Assembly (NCBI GenBank): GCA_012932295.1
Contig: JAAONU010000010.1
Location: 24,116,977-24,180,976, forward strand
Direction: 5' to 3'
DNA: 64,000 nt
Origin: Cyclina sinensis
Taxonomy: Eukaryota > Mollusca > Bivalvia > Venerida > Veneridae
The notes beneath the pieces are model-generated. The model was not told the origin of the DNA. It was given only the letters and a program-made list of their open reading frames with translations, and ran no database searches. Shown piece by piece: positions 44,909 through 58,900 of the stretch. Positions within the stretch are counted from its first letter, which is position 1, and each line of letters starts with the position of its first letter. A program made the position numbers and the translations under genes.

Positions 44909-47900
44909 ATGGCCAAAGGTAAGCAGACAATTATTTTATACTTCTCTTTGGCCTCGTCTTTAATGCGTAGGCTACAGTAGTTCACAGAACACCGATTCAG
45001 ATATTGTAGGAACTTGTTTTGGTGAGACCGGTAAGTGAGACGTCAGCTTGTTGAGGTATGGGTACCGGTTGCCCGTCTACCTGGCGTCTTATCTTTCAGT
45101 AATAAGCGTCTTGCATATTCTATGAAATTAATTGCTTTGATTTATCGCATGCTTTAGAAAAACAAGGATCAACTTAACTAAATGTTTTATATTTCATTAT
45201 TTAACTAAGGGTATGGCTGCTGCTAGCGTAAAAACATTGTCGCCAGACTTTTCACCCTAGAAACAGTTAACAGGTCTAATTGTCTCTAGACTTCAAACCC
45301 TAGAAACAGTAAACAGGTGTAAAAACATGATATATCTTTTTAAAGGAAATATGCGGTGATGATCGGGATTTAAGTTACGGAAAGGTGTTTTTCAACTACA
45401 TATTAAAGGGATATACAGGCAAAAGTTTTATGTTTTATTTCACGTTACTTTTATTAATATACTATAAATGTGCCTGAAAGGAATACAATCAATGATCAGT
45501 CCCAGTAACAAAGATTTCCTCTATTTAAACGAAAAACCAGGTGGTTTCCTAATTTGACTCACTTGGGTCTAGATAGAAAATGTAGATTTCGCGCTAAATT
45601 TTGCAGAGAATGATTGTGCAGTTGAAGTACATGTCACGAGATCTACGGCAAGAAGCAACCCAAAAGAAACGGCGATTGGCTGATTTTGTCACGTGACCTA
45701 CTTTAAATAACCGTTTGCGTTTTACTTGCAGTTAAAGAACGTTCAAATATTTACGTTCAAGCCCACATGGAAAACATACTGAAAATTTAAAGTTTTCATA
45801 TTGAACGTGATTTGAGCAAATAATATCAGTCTTAATTTTTTGGTATTCATTTGCCTGTGTATCCCTTTAAATTATAATGAAGTTTACATACGCTTGGCAA
45901 GAAACAGGTTTCAACGTGCATCTTAGGAGATGTGTTTTTGATAAAACAACAAAACATCAATGTACAGTGGAACTTCCGAATACCGAACACCAATGGGACC
46001 GGACAAAAAGTTCGGATTTTGGAAGTTTCCGGAATTCAGAAGTACGAATGATCCGGAGAAGTACAGGTGACAAACACCAGTGGTTCTTTATGATAGTGAA
46101 TTCAGTCAGTATTGTTGAGCGTAACAGCGTTTGTAACATGGGAAACTTAATGCAAAATTAAAATTAATGAAAACATTTTACACGTATATTTTATTATAAA
46201 AATGTCATATGTTTTCAAATACATATACATGTGTACTGTATTATGTGCAAACACGTTTCTATATGTCAGAACAAAGCTACATATTGCATACCATTAAAAC
46301 AGTTTGAAAAAAAATCGCCAATTAGAATAACCAACACATTAGCTGGCGTTGGCTAACTAATTACCCTTTTTTTTAACACCACAATAACAATTTAATCCTT
46401 AAAGTTGCTTGTAGCAAACACCTGTTATTAATCCACTAATCAGCGCTCTGTTTTATTTACCGCTGTCTAACTATCGATATATTCGGCTGCATGTCAATTT
46501 CAAATTGACAACTTGTTATTCTAACGAGTGTCAAAATAAACGTTCACCGCTAATTGGTAAACAATACATACTTGAAATTTTTGCCACACGGTTTGCGATC
46601 TTAGGTCTGTCTTTTTGCACTTTTTTATTTTTCCGGTATTTGGAAGTAAGATTGCATTGATTTAAACTAAATTTTACGGAAAAATCGTCCGGAATTCAGA
46701 ATTCGGAAGTTCCGGATTTCAGAAGTATGATTTACATAGAAAACAGAAGGAGAAATTTCGGGACTGAGAAAATCGTTCAGTTTTCAGAAGTTTCCGGTTT
46801 TTAGAAGGTCCGGTTTTCGGAAGTTCCACTGTAATTACCGAAGAAACAACAATTCGGTCAGGATTCTTCATTTAAAATTCGTGAATATGAAGCATACAAT
46901 ATGTAATCTCAACACAAAATGCTGCGTAACATTGTTATACAAAAGTGCAGGAATATCTACCAAAAGTAGTCATTGTGGGAGACGTATATGAACACCGAGT
47001 GCGCCTGTGCGAGACCTTAAAATGAGTTTAGTGAATTAATTTAATTGGTTGCATTGTACTGTTACAAACACCATAAATGTAAGTACAATTAAACGAAATT
47101 GAAGCAAATTAACTATTACTGTCGGGATTCCCCTTTGTTGGGCTCCGATAATGTGCTTATTTTGTTTTTGGTGACAAAATAATTCAAACGTTGCAGGTTG
47201 GACCGAACAGGTTTACGCTGAAATCTCCAGCAGGTATGACTTAAAGTAAGACGCGTGTAAAAAATAAACTGCCAGTCATGAAACAGTTCAGGATCTTGAC
47301 GATGAAACGTTGTTTTCAGGTTTGGTTATAGGATTTCTTCTCCTTCGTCTTTCGTGTACAGCAGCTCTGCTGTGTCTTAGCTGTAAACATGTAGTCGATG
47401 TGAGAGATTGTCTGCACGTTGTGGAGTGTGAACGGAATGAGGTATAGTACGCAGACGTATTGTTTTTATACCATACAATGTGTTGCATTTATTGAGAGTT
47501 TTCGCTGGTTCGGTGTGTTTGTTAACTCTCATTCGAATACAAATTCTTTATTCTTCAGCTGTTAACTAAAATTTCCTCTTTAAAGGATGGAATATGTTTT
47601 ATCAATATATATTTCTCGGAATAATGTTATGCACTGCATCATAAACGTCATACAAAACATAATATATTTATATTAGAACGTATATTTTTCCTTCTTTCAG
47701 ACATGTTTTTCAAACCGTATTCTTGATGTGCACGGTGTACTCGTGTATCATTTGGGCTGCACAAACCAACATGTAAGCGCAATATACGGTTAAGTTCTTA
47801 GCTATTTTCTAGACGTACTAGTCTATGTAAACAACTAGTCAAAACATGACATTCCTCGTCCATTTTCTTATACAAAACTCTTATCATTATTTTAAGTTGT

Positions 47901-50900
47901 TAACTATACTAGTTAATGTTTCAACAATAAACCTTACCATGCTAAATTTGCTTAAAATTACTAGTCCTTATCTCAATGCTAAACCATTAACGTGATGTAA
48001 TGTATTAGACTAAACTTGCCCATGTTTCAAAACTAAATTTTGCAAAACTAAATTTTCTTAAATTTACTAGCCTATGTTTAAATGCTAGACCCTTAACATG
48101 CTGTAATGACTAGCCCGTGTTTAAAAAAAACGAGTATTACTTTGCTATTTTTTTCTTGACTTTACTGGTCGATTTTCATCACTGGACCCTTAATTATGGA
48201 ACAGAAATACTGCATTTATTCCATCTTGCTTGATGACATTAGAACTTGCATAATACTTGATTCCATCTTGCTTTATGGCATTGAAAAACTGTATTTTGCT
48301 GAATGACATCATGCTGTATGGTAATAGATGTTATCCGGAACTCGGCACCAGCTAATCCGGGTGTACAGACAAACTTTTACCGTTATGGCTTCACGGTATA
48401 CAACCCTTCACAAAAGGTTTATCAACGTGTTGCGCTGATTTACCGTGTTGTAACTGTAAAAGTTTGTTTGTACCCCCCGGATTAGCTGGGAAAAACCCAA
48501 ATATTCTTTATTCCCAAGTAAGTCTATTGCAGCTGTCTTTACCGTTAACGCAATATGTTCGGCGTTCTATCGAACAGTCTGTAATTACAAGCATTTCATA
48601 AACACTATGCACCGAACACGAGGACGACAACGAATACCAATAACAAAATACACTTAACGGTAAAAACTAACACAACGCGATTTGCAATATTTGTGTTCAT
48701 ATTATGACAACAGATGGCGCTTTGTGGGTACATCCTGTTATTTTCCGGATGGTCCCGCTATTTTGAGACGAGATCTTTGCAAAGTTTTGATGTTTTTGTT
48801 TTCAATATTTTGTTTGCATACCAAATATTTCGACTAAATCATAAATGGAATATCCTTAAACGCTACAACCTTTTAAGCGATTTTACTTTAGTGTTTATCT
48901 TACCTGCTAAACAGTCATCCTCGGCGACTCGGGTTATTTGTCATACCTGATAAATACAGTATAACGTAGTTTGTACGGAATGTGTACCGTTGGCTCCGAC
49001 GATACTAAATAGTAGCTCGACAAGTTTCATTTACAAAAAAAAAATTCAAATGACAAACATGCAAAAAGCACTTATCCTTAAATAGTTTGAACAGAGCACG
49101 AAGAAAGCTGGATGATACATTAAGCTACATGATACCGCATTTTGATTATTCCAACACAGTACAAAAGTCGATGAGATAGTACAAAGCAAGATTGAATGAA
49201 GCGTTTTGCAAGTTCAAAGGCCAACAATCAATGATAGAATGATAAAATTAAGCATAACGCAAGTTCCAATGAAATAAAGCAATATGGAATCAAGCATAAT
49301 ACAAATTCCAATGTCATCAAGCAAGATGGAATCAAGCATAATGTAACGGTAGGGGACGTTGATTGCTTGGTAATATTTTTACTTGTTTGAATCGTTTAGT
49401 GAAGTAAAGCACCTCCAGTTTAAAATGTTTATTAGATTTGGCCTTAAATTGTTACAAACTAAGTAGTAACTGGGCTTTAAAGGTTTTGATTTTCATTTTT
49501 TTGTCAACGCAACTCCTACATTAATCATCAGATTTCACCGAATTCTTATAGAACTATGTTCAGTAGCTACTGTTGTTGTGCATAATGCCAGGATTTCCGC
49601 TTGGCTGATATTTGCAGTAGTTACTTTATGGGACTTCATAGATTTTGATTTTTTTTCAGCGCAAATCCTGTACAATTCATCATGGGATTATAATGAAACT
49701 TTTGTCGACATGTTCAGTGCCTAAATTAGTACTTTGACACGACTCTACGCTTAACTGAATTTCATAAAAAATATATATAGGAATTTATTGATTTTGACTT
49801 TTATCTTTTGTCAGCGCAACTCCTCTATCAATCATCATCGGATTTTAATACAATATATTATCAGTTTTTTTTTCCATCTGAATAGTATTTGCAAGAGTTG
49901 TGGGACTTCTATATACTTTTTTTACATGTTTGTGTTTTGTTTGTACTCTTTCTACATGCATGATTGAATTCTGATGAAACCGTACAGACATGTACAGTAC
50001 CTAGTGTAGTTGCACATGTTTTCAGTATTTTAATGTTGACTCTTTTTTTGCAGGAGTTATGGGAGTTTATTTATTTTGTGGTGAAAGACAGGCGTTTTGT
50101 TAACAGAAAAATCACTTAAACTTCCAATTTTGGTCATATATAAATTTTGTATTTTTACCGTTAGAAATACGTCATGAAAGTCAAGATGATGTATGCTTCA
50201 GAAATGTGATCTTATTCCGGACGAGTTAGTTGGAAAAAGGGATCTTCTTTCATCTAATCATTCTACGGTGAAGATACCAAGCATGTCAGATAAAGATATA
50301 GATTTAGCGTTACAAAAACGCAGTGATAATAATTTAATTTGCCTCCAGTGTTGTAACAATACAGATGGGTGCAACAGACACCTTTGTGGTACACGTAAGT
50401 CAGTTATTTCTTTTTTTTTGTTAATTATGAAACAAGTGGTCTTGCGGTCATTTTTTGTATATGCCAAAATGTGCGTCCCTGTTTATAATCAACGTATGAA
50501 CATTTGATTACTTTTGAAACTAGGTTCATGACAGTTGGTGATAAGATACCGTTGTGTAAATATTTCATGCAGAATTCGATTTTTGCATTACTTAAATCAG
50601 CCTACCTTTTTTGGGTGACTAGATCAAAGGTCAAGGCCTTGACCAGTAAATAACTGCTAATGATTTTCGGGTCACTGCGATTCTATAAATGGAATGAAAT
50701 ACACCCACATGAGTATAAGGACATTATGTTTGTCAGCCAATGTCTATCTGTCCGGTAAATACGTCGTTTAGGTTTTGCAAGTGCTGCTGACACGTTTATT
50801 GTATTACTCAAATGATTTGAAACAATAACGAAGTAATGCAAATGAGTTTAAAGTAAAGACTATGTACTTGTAAATATGTTTGGCCATTCACGCAATGCGT

Positions 50901-52860
50901 ATCCTTTTAATAAAATACAATAGAAGGGTCATAAACCTTAATATAAAAAATAGTACTTTTTTTCTCTGTAAATTCATCAGCTCTGGGTCCCTTTAATTGG
51001 CAACTAATAGGTTATGCACGTTATTTCATTATAACCTGTCGCGGAACTCAGTTTTTGCTTGTCTGACAGTAGGAGAATTTTAAAGCCTATGAGTTTAGCA
51101 GATGTTTATGTTAGCAGTGAATCGCATGGAACAATCAGTGATAGCCATGTATTTTATGTTGTGTCCGTTCGTATAAGGTAACGTTTGGTAAAAGCCAAAT
51201 TGAATAAGTATTTTGTTAAAAGAAAAGAATCTACTTTTGGTTCAGTTACCATTTTGGGTAAATGTTTGTGTTGAATAGTTCATATCTGTTGTATAATTTC
51301 CACATTTATGGACGTATTTATGCATTTAGCCCACTAACATAGGGGAAAACTGTTGTTGTTGTTGTTTTGTTTTTGTTTGGTTAGTTGTTAGTTAGTTTAT
51401 TATTTGTTCGTCCCTCCGTTATGTCTGAACAGGTTTTGATTATTGTGCATGCAGTTACTAAAATATACTTTATAACCTGGAAAGGTCAAGGTCACAGTAG
51501 TTTTTTATTCTGTTAAATTACCAATATTTTTAAGATTTCTGTCATGCATTGTGGTTTTTATATAATATTTATACGTAATTGTTGTATTTTAAGTAAGTCA
51601 GTGTAAAGAATCATAGTTCTCTCTCTGTCCCATTTCGTCGTCTCAATTTATTTGACTAAATTGATGTTTTCAAAATTTTAAACTTATAATCTCTAAAATA
51701 TTTATTTCATAGCAATTTTTCTATCAAGAATTATTTGTATGAAACTTTTGTTATCCGGCAACCCGCTTTAAATGACTGCCACGTCAGCAGAAGGCTTCGT
51801 TTTGTATGGCAGTTCTAAATATTTATTGTCACTTTGATACGGTATTACAGCTGCGGCAACTACTATAAGATGCATGGCATGTGATGACATCATCGACACA
51901 AAATATTGTGATGTGATCAAAGAGTGCGGAAGCGGTCAGGTAGTTACTTCATTACTTTATTTATTAACCAGGTTTTCAATTTTGAAAATCCTGGTTATTA
52001 GATTGGGGTATGGCGGGCGGATGGGCGGATGGGCGGATGGGCGTCAAACGAAATTGTGTCCGCTCTGTAACTCTTCAACCCTTTGAAGAATTTTGATGAA
52101 ACTTCACACAAATGTTTACCACATCAAGATGACGTGCAGAACGCATGTTCCGCATGGCTGGCTCCAAGGTCAAGGTCACAGTGACATTAACATTGAAAAT
52201 CCTGTCCGCTCTGTAACTCTTCAACCCTTTGAAGAATTTTGATGAAACTTCAGACAAATGTTTACCACATCAAGATGACGTGCAGAACGCATGTTCCGCA
52301 TGGCTGGCTCCAAGGTCAAGGTCACAGTGACATTAACATTGAAAATCCTGTCCGCTCTGTAACTCTTCAACCCTTTGAAGAATTTTGATGAAACTTCAGA
52401 CAAATGTTTACCACATCAAGATGACGTGCAGAACGCATGTTCCGCATGGCTGGCTCCAAGGTCAAGGTCACAGTGACATTAACATTGAAAATCCTGTCCG
52501 CTCTGTAACTCTTCAACCCTTTGAAGAATTTTGATGAAACTTCAGACAAATTTTTACCACATCAAGATGACGTGCAGAAATTGTTGTCTCATTATTAAGT
52601 ATACTCCTTGCAGACAGTATTGTTAGCCGAAATTTACATCCTACTCATTATCATGTATTCTCATGAATATTATCTTTTCCTTCATGTCATGTTATAATCT
52701 TTTGAATATTCATAGCAATCTTCATTCCAAAATTCATACTATAGTATAGAATCAGAACAACATTTTTGAAAACCTGGTTTCGTGGCATTGCCATGTTTCT
52801 TGTTTTTTTTTGTTCTGAATTTAAGTTCTCATTTATCTGAGCAAATAAAACCCTCCATCT

Positions 52861-52902
<42 letters not shown>

Positions 52903-55900
52903 TAATGAAATGTATTTTAGGGTTTGTTGGAGGGCTTGAACCCATTACCATCCATCTGTAAGGAGTTTTAACTGATTTCAAAGTTATCAACTAAACATCT
53001 TGATAATAGAGAAACTGCATGTAATCTTAAAGCTTTATAGGAAAATAAATTTACAATAAATATTTTGTTATAATGCATAGTTGCATCAAAGTTTTAAAAT
53101 CATTTTCAAGACGTAAGATAAACACCAGAGGAACTATTACAATTTTTTCGCTTCTGTTTTAGTCATGTTTCGTGCGTAGGAGGTACACAAGCGTCAGCCA
53201 TCTTGCGTTTTACGAGATGGGTTGCATGGGACAAAAAGTAAGGTTATTTACAATGATTTGTAGAAATAAATTGATAACCTCAAAACAGTTGTAATTTTTG
53301 TAGTGTTTCGATATATTTTACACTGTAATGGACAATGAAGTGTTTAAATGTATCGACATTTTGCATGTGGAACTAGTTATCGATGAAACATAAACATTTG
53401 TAAATGAAATGCATCGCTAATCTGTAAAAATGAAACCATACATTTTGTGATTATATCGGAACAACTTATCATTATTACATATAATATGGCCATATACGAA
53501 CGATATATGTTTGATCGACTTCCGGCATTTGATAAAGGGATGTTGTCAGAATCTATTATTATTATTATTGTATGTAATAATTTCTACATAATAATAGAAC
53601 ACGATACTGACTTTTTCTTTTTTTCTTCCTTTTCTTTTCTTATCACAGCAATGCGAAGTAATAAAGCATGCCTACGTACAGAGCTGTTTCACTTGTTGTA
53701 ACAGCACAGATTTGTGTAATTATGACGTCTGTAGTCAAACAAACGGTTAGTCATTTTTCTCAGAACTTTTGTGCTTTTTTGCATTTAAACTTTTTTTATA
53801 TAATTTCATGTCTTTTTTCTCTTTATTTACTCTTTCATTTGTTTTTAGACATGTCTAAGAAACATGTTCTAACAAAATCGTTGAGCCTATGATATATGAT
53901 TTGAAGTAATTCTAACAAAAAATAGCCTGTTTAAAAAATCTGATAGCTGATGATATTTGCAGTTATTCTTTTAACCAAAAACAAATATAACGCGGAAAAT
54001 ATAACACTAGGAAACATTTTTTGTTAATTCTATTTGCCTAGGACATAAGGTTTTAGAGACGGCGTTACAGTTGTCTTTACACATTGTTCACCTAAAGCAT
54101 GCTATTTAGTTTCCTGCAAAACACATTCTACAAATTCAAACGCCAGATTGCAAGATGTTTTTTGTTCATTGACTTTTTAATAAAATAGGCGAGTTCGAAC
54201 AGATCCAGCAACAGTATTTGGTCACATGTGATTTTAGCCAATGAGGGGCTGCATTAAACATGTAAGCTGTTGCCATGAAGAAATAACTATTTCCTAAGAT
54301 CACGTCGTATTAGCTTGATAAAGTATAAGCTGTTAATAACAACAACTTGGCATCTTTTTGTAAAGTTATCATCTGTTGCCGAAGGGAAAATGAGGGGAGA
54401 AAACTGTTGTAAGAAATGTTGGTATGAATACAGACAATCAGCTTTACTTTGTATTAGCCGCGGACGAGGCTGTCGCGCTTTGATTTTGCAAACCTGAGAA
54501 ACCTTTTTTGCAGTTTTTAGCTTTATACACATTCTTTTAACAAAACATTTTTTTATGTCATTCTATAAAAATCATGGAATAGGTCGTGCAGTTATTGTTT
54601 TTATCAAGGAATACGATTTTAAAGGGTTCTTTTAACTCTGACTAAAACCGTTTTTTTCTGAATACCCATAACTAACGTCATGTTTCACCTTTAGCCTGGT
54701 CTGTATAAGATCTTGTTCTTTCTTAAATCTTCCTTAAGTCTGATGTAACTTGCATATGCTGCCGAATACGTTTCGGTTAAATTCATTTTTTTTGTGAAGA
54801 TGTTTTACGATGTAATGACAAGAGACATACTGTGAATTAACACTTTAGTTTTAGGAACTACAACAGAAGCGACACCACACACGTCGGCAAACCCAACGGA
54901 ATTCCAGCTGATCATTCAGGGACCGGACAAGGGTCGCTTTAAGAGTGAAATTAGTCTCGCTTGTATTACATCTCCACCTGCGCAGACGTATATTTGGAAA
55001 TTCAATGGGGTACCGTATAAGTTACTCATAGAATTAGCCCATGGTTTTCCAAAAATAATTCCTTTATGAATGTAGAATCAATTATCTCTTCTCTAACGAT
55101 GAAATATTCCATTTTATTTGATTTTAATGGGGGACGTTAATGGATTATCTACCCTGAATACTCTCTGATATTACATTGGTCCTTCCATTTGGATTCATCT
55201 GCTTTTATCGCTATTTTCTCTTTTTGTCTGGTGATAATTAAGCCTTATTATTTGCAACAGTGGTAGTCAGATTACACAATAAATTTGCAACATGTTTTTG
55301 CTGACATCATTATCTTTGTTTTTTAAAAATCTTAACTTTTTATTTAAGATATAAGTGACAATTTTCACAACTAAAAGTCAAGAACATGACAATTGAAAAA
55401 CAAGGATAAAGTCAAAGGTTTCCAACTGAAAGGACCAATGTGCTTTTTGGTCTACCTTTGATGTTATATGAGTAAGGGAGATAATTTGTTATCAGGAATG
55501 CCCCTCATTGTGCTTTGTTATCTTTGAATTCGTTTAAATTGTTGATGTAACATGCTATTCGTATACAGTCTGAGGACTGTGCAATTTGCGATTTACATTA
55601 GCAGTTTAATAAAGTATCACTTAAGTTAAGGCTGATGTAAACATCACACTTTTATGTCGATAAACTAGGGTACTCGCCGTATTTACATACAATATCTGTA
55701 CATCTCGAGGATAGTTAAACTGCTGAATCGGGTCCGTAGTATAATGTATGGTGTTAGGACCGTTAGGACCATCGTAATTTCGTTTTGGTGCCTTTAGGCT
55801 AAAGTGCGATACCACGATAAGAAGGCGCGATATTACGACGCAACAGCACGAAAATACGATGCGAAACGCGCTATCGATAACGCACTTTTGCATTGCGTTA

Positions 55901-58900
55901 TCGCAACTATATTTCATGTTTTCTTAACTAGACGAAACAACAATAAGACGATACGAAAACGCGAAAATATGATTCGAAATTGTAATAGCACGATGCGGAA
56001 GTGTCATAATAATAGCGCGTTCTTTGCATTGTTACCCCATATGGTATTGCCGTGTTCTCGCATCGTGTGTTTGTACTTTCTACATTTAGGGTACCAGACC
56101 GAAACTATAGAAATAAGAATATGTAGACATGTTTAGTTACTGTTGCAGACATCAGCATAGTTACATAGTCATGTTATCTAGCATACTGATGTAGACACCA
56201 ATATTAAAAGTCATGTAATCTATATCACTTCTGTAGACATCAGTAATATACAAAGTCATGTAATCTATATTACGGCCGTAGACGTCAGCATTAATCTATT
56301 GTCATGTCACCTATATAACCCATCCATACATCAGCATAAAAAGTCATGCTATCTATAAAACCGCTTTTTATATCTCAGCATATGAAAGCATGCAGAGTCA
56401 TATTGATAAATTACCGTAGTACACATCAGCATAGTCATGTTATCATGATTACGGTAGAAAACATCAACATATACAGTCACATGCTATCATTATTGCCGTA
56501 GAAGACATCAGCATATACAGTTACATGCTGTCTATATTACTGTAGAAGACATCAGCATATACAGTCACATGATGTCTATATTACTGTAGAAGACATCAGC
56601 ATATACAATCACATGCTGTCTATATTACTGTAGAAGACATCAGCATATACAGTCACATGCTGTCTTTATTACTGTAGAAGACATCAGCATATACAGACAT
56701 CAGCATATACAGTCACATGCTGTCTATATTACTGTAGAAGACATCAGCATATACAGTCACATGCTGTCTATATTACTGTAGAAGACATCAGCATATACAG
56801 TCACATGCTGTCTATATTACTATAGAAGACATCAGCATATACAGTCACATGATGTCTATATTACTGTAGAAGACATCAGCATATACAATCACATGCTGTC
56901 TATATTACTGTAGAAGACATCAGCATATACAGTCACATGATGTCTATATTACTGTAGAAGACATCAGCATATACAGTCACATGATGTCTATATTACTGTA
57001 GAAGACATCAGCATATACAATCACATGCTGTCTATATTACTGTAGAAGACATCAGCATATACAATCACATGCTGTCTATATTACTATAGAAGACATCAGC
57101 ATATACAGTTACATGCTGTCTATATTACTATAGAAGACATCAGCATATACAATCACATGCTGTCTATATTACTATAGAAGACATCAGCATATACAGTCAC
57201 ATGCTGTCTATATTACTGTAGAAGACATCAGCATATACAGTCACATGCTGTCTATATTACTGTAGAAGACATCAGCATATACAGTCACATGATGTCTATA
57301 TTACTGTAGAAGACATCAGCATATACAATCACATGCTGTCTATATTACTGTAGAAGACATCAGCATATACAGTCACATGATGTCTATATTACTGTAGAAG
57401 ACATCAGCATATACAATCACATGCTGTCTATATTACTGTAGAAGACATCAGCATATACAGTCACATGCTGTCTATATTACTGTAGAAGACATCAGCATAT
57501 ACAGTCACATGCTGTCTATATTACTGTAGAAGACATCAGCATATACAGTCACATGCTGTCTATATTACTGTAGAAGACATCAGCATATACAGTCACATGC
57601 TGTCTATATTACTGTAGAAGACATCAGCATATACAGCCACATGCTGTCTATATTACTGTAGAAGACATCAGCATATACAGTCACATGCTGTCTATATTAC
57701 TGTAGAAGACATCAGCATATACAGTCACATGCTGTCTATATTACTGTAGAAGACATCAGCATATACAATCACATGCTGTCTATATTACTATAGAAGACAT
57801 CAGCATATACAGTCACATGCTGTCTATATTACTATAGAAGACATCAGCATATACAGTCACATGCTGTCTATATTACTATAGAAGACATCAGCATATACAG
57901 TCACATGCTGTCTATATTACTATAGAAGACATCAGCATATACAGTCACATGCTGTCTATATTACTATAGAAGACATCAGCATATACAGTCACATGCTGTC
58001 TATATTACTGTAGAAGACATCAAGCATATACAGTCACATGCTGTCTATATTACTATAGAAGACATCAGCATATACAGTCACATGCTGTCTATATTACTAT
58101 AGAAGACATCAGCATATACAGTCACATGCTGTCTATATTACTGTAGAAGACATCAGCATATACAGTCACATGCTGTCTATATTACTGTAGAAGACATCAG
58201 CATATACAGTCACATGCTGTCTATATTACTGTAGAAGACATCAGCATATACAGTCACATGCTGTCTATATTACTGTAGAAGACATCAGCATATACAGTTA
58301 CATGATGTCTATATTACTGTAGAAGACATCAGCATATACAGCCACATGCTGTCTATATTACTGTAGAAGACATCAGCATATACAGTCACATGCTGTCTAT
58401 ATTACTGTAGAAGACATCAGCATATACAGTCACATGCTGTCTATATTACTGTAGAAGACATCAGCATATACAGTCACATGCTGTCTATATTACTGTAGAA
58501 GACATCAGCATATACAGTCACATGCTGTCTATATTACTGTAGAAGACATCAGCATATACAGTCACATGCTGTCTATATTACTGTAGAAGACATCAGCATA
58601 TACAGTCACATGCTGTCTTTATTACTGTAGAAGACATCAGCATATACAGACATCAGCATATACAGTCACATGCTGTCTATATTACTGTAGAAGACATCAG
58701 CATATACAGTCACATGCTGTCTATATTACTGTAGAAGACATCAGCATATACAGTCACATGCTGTCTATATTACTGTAGAAGACATCAGCATATACAGTCA
58801 CATGCTGTCTATATTACTGTAGAAGACATCAGCATATACAGTCACATGCTGTCTATATTACTGTAGAAGACATCAGCATATACAGTCACATGCTGTCTAT

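Noticed and set aside
52075..52549. Three identical 60-codon minus-strand frames
   Set aside because: They are the same stretch of the 146-bp tandem unit read three times.
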